Origin: Patescibacteria group bacterium | GTDB lineage: Bacteria > Patescibacteriota > Patescibacteriia > 2-12-FULL-60-25 | Direction of reading: 5' to 3' | Assembly (NCBI GenBank): GCA_031082005.1 | Contig: JAVHLR010000001.1 | Location: 191,251-255,250, forward strand | DNA length: 64,000 nucleotides | Shown here: one piece after another, positions 49,714 through 57,126 of the stretch | Numbering within the stretch: the first letter of the stretch is position 1 | Layout of the letters: every line of letters begins with the position of its first letter | Translations under genes and position numbers: made by a program | Notes under the pieces: model-generated | Database searches by the model: none | Seen by the model: only the letters and a program-made list of their open reading frames with translations | Told to the model about the DNA's origin: nothing

Positions 49714-50772
49714 TCACCTGAAATTCTTTTTGTTTCTCGCGTACTCGTACGCCGTGTCTGTCGTAATCAGGTTTTCCTCGACCAAGCCCGCCAATTCCTG
49801 ATCCAGGTCCTGCATCTTATCGGCCGACGAAGAGAAGATTATGTTCTGCAGTTGCTCTGTCTTGCCTTCGCGGATGGTGTTGCTGACGGCATGCGTATTA
49901 AGCATGATTTCCCTGGCGGCCAATAGCTTGCCGTCTACACTGGGCAAAAGGAGCTGTGAGATCACCCCACGCAAGACGAGCGAAAGCTGCAGACGGATCT
50001 GCTGCTGTTGGATCGCCGGGAATGCGTTGATGACACGTTCGATGGTCGATGCCGCGCCGTTGGTGTGCAGAGTCGCGAAGACCAGGTGACCCGTCTCGGC
50101 TAAGGTCAGGGCTGTCACGATGGTCTCCGGATCACGCATCTCTCCGATCAGGACCACATCCGGATCCTGACGGAATACATGCTTGAGCCCTTCAGCGAAA
50201 CTCTGGAAATCGATCCCTAATTCACGTTGTGAGATGAGCGATTGTTTCGCCTCATATGCGAACTCGATCGGATCTTCCAATGTCACGATATGGTCTGGCC
50301 TTGTTTGGTTGATGTGCTCGATCATCGAAGCGAGAAGCGTCGATTTTCCCGCGCCTGTCGGCCCGGTCACCAGGACTATGCCCTGGGAAAGCTCCACGAA
50401 GTCCAGCACGGCTTCCGGAACTTCAAGATCTTCAAGCGTAGGTATATGTGCGGGTATCAGACGGGCGGCCAGTGCGGGTCCGCCGCTTTTCCAGAAGATG
50501 TCCACGCGGAAACGCTCTTTGCTGGGGAGTTCGAATGACAAGTCGATATCGTTTTTTGCCTGGTATTGCTTCCATAGGGTCTCCGGCAAGATCTTTTCGA
50601 TTTCCTCTAACAACGTGTTCGCCGACAGCGCCTCGCCTTCGTCGCGATGCAGATTGCCGTAGACGCGATAGATGGGCGGAAGCCCGACCGCGAGGTGCGT
50701 ATCGGATGCATTGATGGCGACGGCTTTCTCGAAAAAACTGACGAGCTTGGTCGGATGTTTCGTGGTAGGCAT
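49714..50772 (-). CDS. pilT: Type IV pilus retraction ATPase PilT
   Basis: 352 aa from the ATG at 50772. Walker A VTGPTGAGKST near 125, Asp box/Walker B DVVLIGEMRD near 190 and His box ATLHTNGAASTIERV near 220. Powers pilus disassembly and twitching. No other pilus gene is in the window; CPR bacteria usually have type IV pili loci elsewhere. Confidence 0.93.
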   Translation of the reverse strand: MPTTKHPTKLVSFFEKAVAINASDTHLAVGLPPIYRVYGNLHRDEGEALSANTLLEEIEKILPETLWKQYQAKNDIDLSFELPSKERFRVDIFWKSGGPALAARLIPAHIPTLEDLEVPEAVLDFVELSQGIVLVTGPTGAGKSTLLASMIEHINQTRPDHIVTLEDPIEFAYEAKQSLISQRELGIDFQSFAEGLKHVFRQDPDVVLIGEMRDPETIVTALTLAETGHLVFATLHTNGAASTIERVINAFPAIQQQQIRLQLSLVLRGVISQLLLPSVDGKLLAAREIMLNTHAVSNTIREGKTEQLQNIIFSSSADKMQDLDQELAGLVEENLITTDTAYEYARNKKNFR

Positions 50773-50790
50773 ATTTCCCGTACAGGATAG

Positions 50791-50842
50791 CATAAAAAAA
50801 AATCTCCGGCGCTTGATCTTGCGATGCTTGCGTCGGAGGATT
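50791..50842 (-). terminator. Terminator of the HU gene
   Basis: Minus strand AATCCTCCGACGC pairs with GCGCCGGAGATT, then nine T. Confidence 0.75.
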
Positions 50843-50853
50843 ATTTTTCCGGT

Positions 50854-51198
50854 TTATTGCGTCGATGTTTCCGGACTCGGGGTCGGCGTCTCGGCTGGAG
50901 CGACACCTCTGGTTTCGTGTATATGCTTCAGTGCTTCCTTAAGTCCTTTTCCGGCTTTGAATTTCGCCACGGTGACCGGAAGGATCTCCAAAGGCTTGGA
51001 AGTGTCTTGCGGATTGACTCCCATGCGCCCTTTGCGTGTCTTCGCCGTGAAAGCGCCGAATCCGGCGATCGTGACTTCGCCGCCCGCTTTGAGCGTATTG
51101 GTTATGACCTCGACTAACGCTTCGACGACATCCTCTGCCTGCTTTTTGGTTATGCCGACCTTGTCAGCCAAGTGTGAGATTAGCTCTGCCTTGTTCAT
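50854..51198 (-). CDS. hup: HU-family DNA-binding protein
   Basis: 114 aa. MNKAELISHLADKVGITKKQAEDVVEA, VTIAGFGAFTAKTRKGRMGVNP and a Pro-tip arm match HU/IHF. The tail (APAETPTPSPETSTQ) extends about 20 residues past the usual 90 and is Pro/Thr rich. Packs DNA in the nucleoid. TAACCT lies 10 bases before the ATG. Confidence 0.93.
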   Translation of the reverse strand: MNKAELISHLADKVGITKKQAEDVVEALVEVITNTLKAGGEVTIAGFGAFTAKTRKGRMGVNPQDTSKPLEILPVTVAKFKAGKGLKEALKHIHETRGVAPAETPTPSPETSTQ

Positions 51199-51246
51199 AT
51201 TATTAAAAAGGTTAGGGCCTTACCTCCATAGGATAGCATTTATCGC

Positions 51247-52047
51247 CTATTTATCAAGAATTTCTCGGAGTTGCTGTAGGCTGATGGCTTGTTTCTTGTC
51301 AAGGTCGGCCGTCAGGAGCGCTGCATTTACCTCAATTGAACCCTTGATCTGCGGGTCGAATGCACGGCTTCCAGGCTCTAAAAATCGCTTTATTGCGGGA
51401 TTTTTCTCGAATCCGACGACTGAATCATGCCCCCCTGTCCGTCCCACGTCTGTCAGGTAGGCCGTCCCTTGACCAAGGATTTTGGCGTCAGCTGTCGGGA
51501 TGTGGGTATGGGTGCCGATGACGGCCAGAGCCCGCCCATCGACATAATGCCCGAAAGCCTCTTTTTCGCTCGTCGCCTCGGCATGCAAATCGACAAAAAT
51601 CGGTAAATCTGGATTTTCCTTTGCCACCTTATCGAAATATGTGAACGGCAATTCACCTTCTTCCTTCATCAGCAGGTTGCCGTTCAGGTTAAGCAGGACG
51701 AAAGATTTCTTCCCCTTGGTCAGTATCGTATAGCCCATACCTGGTTGCCCTGGTTTGATGTTAGCTGGTCTGACCAACCTGCCCGCCCACTGCGGATCGC
51801 CGAAGCACGCGACACCAAGTTCATTTTCCCACACATGATTGCCCGAAGTGTAGGCATCGAAACCCAGTGCATCCAGTTCGCGCAACGTTTTTGGCGTGAT
51901 GCCGCGACCATGCGACAGATTCTCGACATTGCCGATGATGAAGTCAGGGGAATATTTTTCTATCCACTTCGGCAAGACCGCCGTCAGGCCTTTGCGCCCG
52001 ATGGCGCCCACGATATCGCCGAAAAAAAGTATCTTTACTTTGTTCAT
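51247..52047 (-). CDS. ymdB: YmdB-family metallophosphoesterase
   Basis: 266 aa TIGR00282-type enzyme, a 2',3'-cyclic nucleotide phosphodiesterase in Bacillus. Motifs: ILFFGDIVGAIGRKGL, NVENLSHGRGIT, TSGNHVWEN, FVDLHAEATSEKEAFG and GTHTHIPTAD. Lies directly downstream of rny, as in many bacteria. CATAAT is placed 6 bases before the ATG (leaderless pattern). Confidence 0.92.
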   Translation of the reverse strand: MNKVKILFFGDIVGAIGRKGLTAVLPKWIEKYSPDFIIGNVENLSHGRGITPKTLRELDALGFDAYTSGNHVWENELGVACFGDPQWAGRLVRPANIKPGQPGMGYTILTKGKKSFVLLNLNGNLLMKEEGELPFTYFDKVAKENPDLPIFVDLHAEATSEKEAFGHYVDGRALAVIGTHTHIPTADAKILGQGTAYLTDVGRTGGHDSVVGFEKNPAIKRFLEPGSRAFDPQIKGSIEVNAALLTADLDKKQAISLQQLREILDK

Positions 52048-52069
52048 CCTGCCATTATGGCGGTTGGGA

Positions 52070-52112
52070 ATAAAAAAGCAAATTCAAAGGGCGGACATCC
52101 CTGTCCGCCCTT
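52070..52112 (-). terminator. Terminator of rny
   Basis: AAGGGCGGACA / TGTCCGCCCTT then TGAATTTGCTTTTTT on the minus strand. Confidence 0.8.
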
Positions 52113-52143
52113 GTCTTATCCTTTTGTCTTTTTGTCGTCGGAT

Positions 52144-53679
52144 TTATCTCGCGTACTCGATCACGCGTGTCTCGCGGATCAAGGTCACGCGAATCTCTCC
52201 AGGATATTTCAGCTCTGCTTCGATTTTGTTGGCGATATTGCGTGCCAGCTGCGCAGCCGAGAAGTCGTCCATGGCTTTCGGATTCACGAAGATGCGTATT
52301 TCGCGGCCGGCCTGGATGGCGTAGACCTTGTCTATCCCCTGGAAACTCGATGCGACTGCTTCGAGCTCCTCCAGACGCTTCACATACATCTCGAACGAAT
52401 CTTTGCGCGCGCCCGGCCTGGCTCCGGAGATGGCGTCAGCTGCTTTCACGATGACTGCCTCCAAAGTCTTCGGTTTATCTTCATGATGTCCGATGGACTG
52501 GTAACAGATCTCCTCCGGCATGCCGAACTTCTTCATGATCTGGTAGCCAAGTTCCGGATGTCCACCCTGCAAGTCGTGATCCACGGCTTTGCCGATGTCG
52601 TGGAACAGGCCGCCCTTCTTGCACACTGTGATGTTCGCTTTCAGCTCTTCACCGATCAACGCCGAGAGGTTGGCGACCTCCATGGAGTGCTGTAGCGCAT
52701 TCTGACCGTAAGACGTGCGGTATTTGAGGCGACCTAAGATCTGCACCAGCTTGGGATCGATGCCGGCCATGGAGATACCGAGTTGGTACAGGGCATCTTC
52801 GCCGGCTTTCTTGATATCGAGCGCAAGCTCGCGTTTGGCTTCGTCCACGGCTTCCTCGATGCGTCCCGGATGGATGCGTCCGTCGGAAATCAGTTTATCC
52901 AACGAGCGTTTGGCGACTTGGCGTCGGATAGGGGAGAACCCGGAGATCGTGATCATGCCTGGTGTGTCGTCGACCACGAGTTCGCAGCCCGTCAGGTTCT
53001 CGATGGCCTTGATGTTACGTCCTTCTTTGCCGATGATACGTCCCTTCATTTCGTCACTCGGCAACTCAAGGTTCGTCGTCGTCGTTTCTGCCACGACCGT
53101 CGAGGCCAGCCTTTGTATGGCCACTCCGATGATGTTCTTGGCTTTGCGTTCGATCTCTTCCGTCTCTTGTTCATCCAATTTGCGGATGCGCGACATGAGT
53201 GTGTCCTGGTTCTGCTCCTCAACGAGTTTCAGGATGCGTTCTAAAGCCTCTTCCTTGGTCAAAGCCGCAACCTGCTCGAGTTTACGGGTTTCTTCCAGCT
53301 TCAGCTCTTCGATGGTTTTTTGCTCCTCGACGATTTTGTTCTTCAACTCGTCGATCGTTTTCCTTTCATCGTCCAACGCCAAAAGTTTGCTCGCGAATTC
53401 TGATTCGCGACGATTGAGCTCTGCTTTCTGCGCTTTGAGCTCTTCGGCTCCTTTCTTTTCGTCGAGACGGGCCTCTTCAAGGATTTTTATGGCCTTGTCT
53501 TTGGCTTTGACCAGGATTTCTTGTTCCTTGGTCTGGGCTTGGCTGACTAGACGGCTAGCTTCGGCTTCTGCGTCGGCTACCCGTTGTTTGATCTTGCGCG
53601 CTTTTTCGGACGCCAGATAATTGGCTGCCAGGAAGCCGATCAAAGCTCCGATGGCCAGTCCGAACAATGCGTAAAACAT
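52144..53679 (-). CDS. rny: Ribonuclease Y
   Basis: 511 aa. N-terminal membrane anchor (MFYALFGLAIGALIGFLAAN), a long coiled coil to about residue 190, KH domain with GRIIGKEGRNIKAIENLTG, then HD domain (ALQHSMEVANLSALIG, FHDIGKAVDHD, GHHEDKPKT). Membrane endonuclease starting mRNA decay. Paired with ymdB. Confidence 0.95.
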   Translation of the reverse strand: MFYALFGLAIGALIGFLAANYLASEKARKIKQRVADAEAEASRLVSQAQTKEQEILVKAKDKAIKILEEARLDEKKGAEELKAQKAELNRRESEFASKLLALDDERKTIDELKNKIVEEQKTIEELKLEETRKLEQVAALTKEEALERILKLVEEQNQDTLMSRIRKLDEQETEEIERKAKNIIGVAIQRLASTVVAETTTTNLELPSDEMKGRIIGKEGRNIKAIENLTGCELVVDDTPGMITISGFSPIRRQVAKRSLDKLISDGRIHPGRIEEAVDEAKRELALDIKKAGEDALYQLGISMAGIDPKLVQILGRLKYRTSYGQNALQHSMEVANLSALIGEELKANITVCKKGGLFHDIGKAVDHDLQGGHPELGYQIMKKFGMPEEICYQSIGHHEDKPKTLEAVIVKAADAISGARPGARKDSFEMYVKRLEELEAVASSFQGIDKVYAIQAGREIRIFVNPKAMDDFSAAQLARNIANKIEAELKYPGEIRVTLIRETRVIEYAR

Positions 53680-53987
53680 ATCAATGGCTTAACGCATGGA
53701 TACGGCAGAATTGATCCAAATTTGGATGGGATCCAACTTTTATCTAATTTTAGGGCTTAAACAACCGGAAAGATGATTTTGCGAATCAAGGTAAATTGGA
53801 TGAAGTCGATCCGACCCGAATACGACACTGCCGGAATCCTTTGCGGGTTAATACTAATGGTCGGTGACTCAAGGCTATCAAAAAAAAACGACGCCGTCCA
53901 GCGTGCTCGTCCTGCTGCAGAATCGTGAAAAAAAGAAGACCCCGGGGCCTTAATCAGGAGGCCTCGGGGCTATGAAGCGGGGGAGCG
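53680..53987. other. Non-coding gap between rny and the 53988 gene
   Basis: 308 bases without a supportable gene. Holds a perfect 14-bp palindrome ATCCAAATTTGGAT (53714-53727) about 35 bases before the rny start, followed by a partly overlapping GGATGGGATCC, and a terminator at 53930-53971 for the next minus gene. The rest shows nothing I can name. Confidence 0.6.
53930..53971 (-). terminator. Terminator of the 53988-54530 gene
   Basis: AGCCCCGAGGCCT / AGGCCCCGGGGTCT then TCTTTTTTT on the minus strand. Confidence 0.8.
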
Positions 53988-54530
53988 TCAGCGTTTGCCT
54001 GTTCGACACCATCCGGCGGATTGGCAAGCTTTCACGATCGGCTGGATGGTTTCGTCAGAGCCGCCTTCGCGCGAGTTTACGGTCAGCGTCAGTTCAATGC
54101 GCTTCAGCGTCGAAAGCCGGCAGATCGCGCCGTTCCATTCGGGATTCTTCGCATCCCGGAAGAATTCAAGGTTCGGATAATATCCGCGTCCGACGAGCGC
54201 CACGAAGAGCCCTTTCATACGCGCCATGTAGCCCGCAGGGCGGCTGCCGTATTGGCCGGGATACTCGATATCCACGAACTCCGGAGATCCGCCCTTGGTC
54301 AGCCAACCTAGGTAGTCCATGGGGATTTCGGCTGGCGCCATATCCCACCGCGTGAACTTCGGATCGAGGTCGCCGAGTGTGCAGCGCAGGTTCGGGATCG
54401 TCTTGTTGCCAGCCAAGAGATGCAGGTCGCCTTGGACATACGTCCAGTTGTCAGGGATAGCCGAGATGACCGGGCCTACGTCACGCAAGGACAGCGGCGG
54501 GAGCAAAAGGAACTCGATCGTCTTGAACAT
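53988..54530 (-). CDS. Hypothetical protein, 180 aa
   Basis: ATG at 54530 follows AAGGGGG; the track start is 10 codons upstream. Mixed alpha/beta protein with no recognised domain (WDMAPAEIPMDYLGWLTKGG). Promoter TTTACA-17-TAATGT and its own terminator. Confidence 0.65.
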   Translation of the reverse strand: MFKTIEFLLLPPLSLRDVGPVISAIPDNWTYVQGDLHLLAGNKTIPNLRCTLGDLDPKFTRWDMAPAEIPMDYLGWLTKGGSPEFVDIEYPGQYGSRPAGYMARMKGLFVALVGRGYYPNLEFFRDAKNPEWNGAICRLSTLKRIELTLTVNSREGGSDETIQPIVKACQSAGWCRTGKR

Positions 54531-54558
54531 GCATTCCCCCTTTCGGAAGTGCCGCGAC

Positions 54559-54587
54559 ACATTAGTGGCATATCGATTTTTTGTAAA
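54559..54587 (-). promoter_or_regulatory. Promoter of the 53988-54530 gene
   Basis: Minus-strand TTTACA, 17-base spacer, TAATGT. Confidence 0.55.
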
Positions 54588-54610
54588 GCAAAAGCGGACA
54601 TAGTCCGCTT
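54588..54610 (-). terminator. Terminator of the cytochrome b5-like gene
   Basis: AAGCGGAC / GTCCGCTT then TTGCTTT on the minus strand; it overlaps the edge of the next promoter region. Confidence 0.65.
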
Positions 54611-54630
54611 AGCTGGAGTCATGAGATTGA

Positions 54631-55026
54631 TTATTCGAGTTCGCCGATCTGCAGAGTTTCCAGGAAGCCGAGTGCTTTTTCGCCATGTTTTTTCACGGCA
54701 CTGAACATTTCGGTCGCATCTTTGCCGCAACCCTTGAGGATGGCCGGTCCTCCCGGATGGTTTTCTACGGTTTTCGTCACGTCATAGACCTTGCCATCGA
54801 CGACAAACCAACAATCTTCGGCCGTCGTATGTTTGGCTACATCATCTAGAGTGAATGTCGCCAGCTGTGCGCCCGTCTCATCACCCGAAGTCGTCGGTGT
54901 CGTCTGTTGTTCTGCTGCTGGCTGCTGTTGGGGTTGGGTTACAGCGGTCTGGCTGGTCGTTTGTGCCGCATTGCATCCAGCTCCGAACAAGGCGACGGTC
55001 AACGCGATGTAAGCTAGTTTCTTCAT
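54631..55026 (-). CDS. Cytochrome b5-like heme-binding lipoprotein
   Basis: 131 aa. Lipobox-type signal (MKKLAYIALTVALFGAGC), Gln/Thr/Pro linker, then a cytochrome b5 domain near 55-131: WFVVDGKVYDVTKTVENHPGG supplies the first heme His and KKHGEKALG the second. Likely on the outer face of the cell membrane. Its electron partner is not in the window. A role in heme handling or redox is inferred from the fold. Confidence 0.85.
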   Translation of the reverse strand: MKKLAYIALTVALFGAGCNAAQTTSQTAVTQPQQQPAAEQQTTPTTSGDETGAQLATFTLDDVAKHTTAEDCWFVVDGKVYDVTKTVENHPGGPAILKGCGKDATEMFSAVKKHGEKALGFLETLQIGELE

Positions 55027-55089
55027 ACGGATTATTTTTTGTATTCATGATTAAGGACATCAATAGTATAAATACGTTTTTTCTTGATG

Positions 55090-55755
55090 TCATCTTTCAG
55101 GTGACAGACTGTCAAGAATTTTCGCATCTTTGATGTCGAACCCTCCGATTCGCGTACGTCTTAATTCCGTGAGATATGCACCACAACCTAATGCCTCTCC
55201 GATATCGCGCGCCAAGGCGCGGATATAAGTGCCGCTGGAACACGAAACCTCAAAAGACAGTCGTGGCCAATCGTATTTGAGGATCTTAAGCTCGCTGATT
55301 TCTATTTGCTTCTTCGGTATCTCCACGCCCTCAAGTTGACCGCGACGCGCCAGCTCATAAAGCTTTTTACCTTTGATTTTTTTTGCGCTGAACGCCGACG
55401 CGGTCTGTTCGTATCCGCCGCGGAATTTGTTGAGCGCTCTTTCAAGCTCTTCGGTTCGTGGTACGTCATACGAGGCACGTTCAGTGATCTCTCCTTCCGG
55501 ATCCTCGGTCGTGCTAGTCGCTCCTAACCGTGCAGTCGCGATGTACGTCTTGTCCAAGCCGACCAGAGCGGTCAGTTCCTTCGTGCCCGGACCGATGCCC
55601 ATGATCAGCAAACCCGTCGCGAACGGATCCAGTGTCCCGGCGTGTCCGACTTTACGTGTCTTGAAGGCCCTTCTTACGCGATCGACGACATCGTGCGAGG
55701 TCATGCCCGCGGGTTTGTCGATGAGAAGCAGGTTAGGGGAGAGTGAGTCCATCAT
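55090..55755 (-). CDS. truB: tRNA pseudouridine-55 synthase TruB
   Basis: 221 aa. LLIDKPAGMTSHDVV, KVGHAGTLDPFATGLL (catalytic Asp), DKTYIATARLGATSTTEDPEG and SSGTYIRALARDIGEALG. Makes the T-loop pseudouridine. Short, missing the C-terminal PUA domain. TAGGAT lies 6 bases before the ATG (leaderless pattern). Confidence 0.95.
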   Translation of the reverse strand: MMDSLSPNLLLIDKPAGMTSHDVVDRVRRAFKTRKVGHAGTLDPFATGLLIMGIGPGTKELTALVGLDKTYIATARLGATSTTEDPEGEITERASYDVPRTEELERALNKFRGGYEQTASAFSAKKIKGKKLYELARRGQLEGVEIPKKQIEISELKILKYDWPRLSFEVSCSSGTYIRALARDIGEALGCGAYLTELRRTRIGGFDIKDAKILDSLSPER

Positions 55756-55768
55756 AAAGCCATCCTAC

Positions 55769-55812
55769 CGCATCTCGTCATTCCAGCGAAGCCTAGAATT
55801 CGGCACCCAGAA
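55769..55812. repeat. Decayed copy of the CATTCCAGCG repeat
   Basis: CGTCATTCCAGCGAAGCC then TAGAATTCGGCACCCAG. Confidence 0.5.
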
Positions 55813-55852
55813 AAAAGCGAAGACCCGGTCTCGCGAGATAGCGTGCCGGGTC
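55809..55852 (-). terminator. Terminator of the 55891-56394 gene
   Basis: GACCCGG / CCGGGTC stem, then TCGCTTTTTTC on the minus strand. Confidence 0.65.
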
Positions 55853-55890
55853 GGTTAGGTATGAAAGTTTTTTTGCCCTGTCGTGTCGGG

Positions 55891-56394
55891 TCAGGCGACC
55901 CACTGAACGGGCAGTTCGAGCGGCTGCATGAGCCAGCGCTCAAAGTGCGCTTTGACCTCTTGGTAGGTGGCGGCTTCGAACTGCACCCGCCAGCATCCTG
56001 GCGCATCGACATCAGGCACCCAGGCCGGATTCGGGTTGTTCATGCTGATGCGTTGTTCGCCTTTGGCCGTATCCTTCCACCAGAATACGACAGTTATCTT
56101 ACGCCTCTCGCGCTGGATCGACGCGAACAGTATCCGATCGTGCGGCACAATCTCCCACCAGCGGAAGTCCTCGATGGTACAGGCGTGTGACTCTGCGATT
56201 TTCGAGAAGCGTCGCAGTATCTTGGCCTGTTCTTCGACCCCGGGGAGTTCTTTGAGGAACGCCATGAGGTGTTTTGGATAGTCAGGCGGCGCAAGTCTTC
56301 CGTCAATCAGCCGCTTGTAGATGTCGCCGAAGACCTTGGTATCGTCGAGTTCGCACCTGCACGCTTCGAGCACGCGGTCGGATTTAAAGAACAT
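55891..56394 (-). CDS. Hypothetical protein, 167 aa
   Basis: ATG at 56394 follows GAGGAGAG; the 48 extra residues of the track are translated from the upstream terminator region. Contains Trp-rich strands (FRWWEIVPHDRILFAS, VVFWWKD). No family recognised. Confidence 0.65.
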   Translation of the reverse strand: MFFKSDRVLEACRCELDDTKVFGDIYKRLIDGRLAPPDYPKHLMAFLKELPGVEEQAKILRRFSKIAESHACTIEDFRWWEIVPHDRILFASIQRERRKITVVFWWKDTAKGEQRISMNNPNPAWVPDVDAPGCWRVQFEAATYQEVKAHFERWLMQPLELPVQWVA

Positions 56395-56460
56395 GTTCAC
56401 TCTCCTCGAACGATATTCTACCTCATGCGTGCCGATGCAGACGAAAGATATGTTGACACA

Positions 56461-56511
56461 AATTTTAAACCCGGCAGCGAGGATGCAGATCTTGTCTGCT
56501 GCTGCCGGGTT
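56461..56511 (-). terminator. Terminator of the pentapeptide-repeat gene
   Basis: AACCCGGCAGC / GCTGCCGGGTT then TAAAATTT on the minus strand. Confidence 0.75.
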
Positions 56512-56539
56512 CACGAGTTGTGGGCGGAAGGATCTCACC

Positions 56540-56974
56540 CTACTTGGGGTCGCGCATCGACTCTGCGATGGCGGCGAGGATGACGCGTTGTGCCTTGGGC
56601 TCTATCGTTGCTCCGCAGAAGCAGGCTGTCTCGATGCCTTCGACGCCACGGAATTCTACCCCGGTGAGATTCGCGCTACTGAAGTCCGCTCCGGAGATAC
56701 ACGCGCCTCCTAGGGTAGCCCCGCACAAGTCGGCGCCTATCAGATTCGCCGCCACCAAATCGGCATCCTCCAGTGCAGCGCTTTTCAGGCAGGCACCACG
56801 AAGGTCGGCTCTGTGGAGGTTGACCCCGGACAGACGCGCACCTTCGAGATGACAATTCGAGAAATCCGCTCCTGACAGGTCGATTTCCGCAGAATCATGG
56901 CGCACGTTGTCTCGCCAAACTCCGAAATCCTTGACCGAACGCTTGAGCATCTCGACCAATCTTTCATCTGCCAT
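56540..56974 (-). CDS. Pentapeptide-repeat protein
   Basis: 144 aa; ATG after AAAGGAAGGA. About 16 tandem A(D/N)LxX repeats (IDLSGADFSNCHLEGARLSG ...) form a right-handed quadrilateral beta helix; helical caps at both ends. Such proteins can mimic DNA (gyrase protection) or serve as scaffolds; no feature here selects one. Single-gene unit with promoter and terminator. Confidence 0.85.
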   Translation of the reverse strand: MADERLVEMLKRSVKDFGVWRDNVRHDSAEIDLSGADFSNCHLEGARLSGVNLHRADLRGACLKSAALEDADLVAANLIGADLCGATLGGACISGADFSSANLTGVEFRGVEGIETACFCGATIEPKAQRVILAAIAESMRDPK

Positions 56975-57013
56975 GGTTCGTTCCTTCCTTTCTTGGGTTG
57001 TGAGGAACGGAAT

Positions 57014-57042
57014 AAAATAGCGTAAAACAGGTAAAAAGTCAA
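57014..57042 (-). promoter_or_regulatory. Promoter of the pentapeptide-repeat gene
   Basis: Minus-strand TTGACT, 17-base spacer, TATTTT. Confidence 0.65.
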
Positions 57043-57090
57043 CCTTTTCACCCTAAGACGCCGATGATTGGTCGCTGACGGTATCTTCCA

Positions 57091-57119
57091 TTGACTTTTT
57101 GGCCTATTTTCCGTATTCT
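57091..57119 (+). promoter_or_regulatory. Promoter of infB
   Basis: TTGACT, 17-base spacer, TATTCT, ending 7 bases before the infB ATG, so the mRNA should start at or beside the start codon. Confidence 0.7.
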
Positions 57120-57126
57120 GCGAGGC

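Noticed and set aside
55453-55483. Possible repeat insertion in truB (GTACGTCATACGAGGCACG)
   Set aside because: The encoded segment has normal length for TruB at that place, so insertion cannot be argued.
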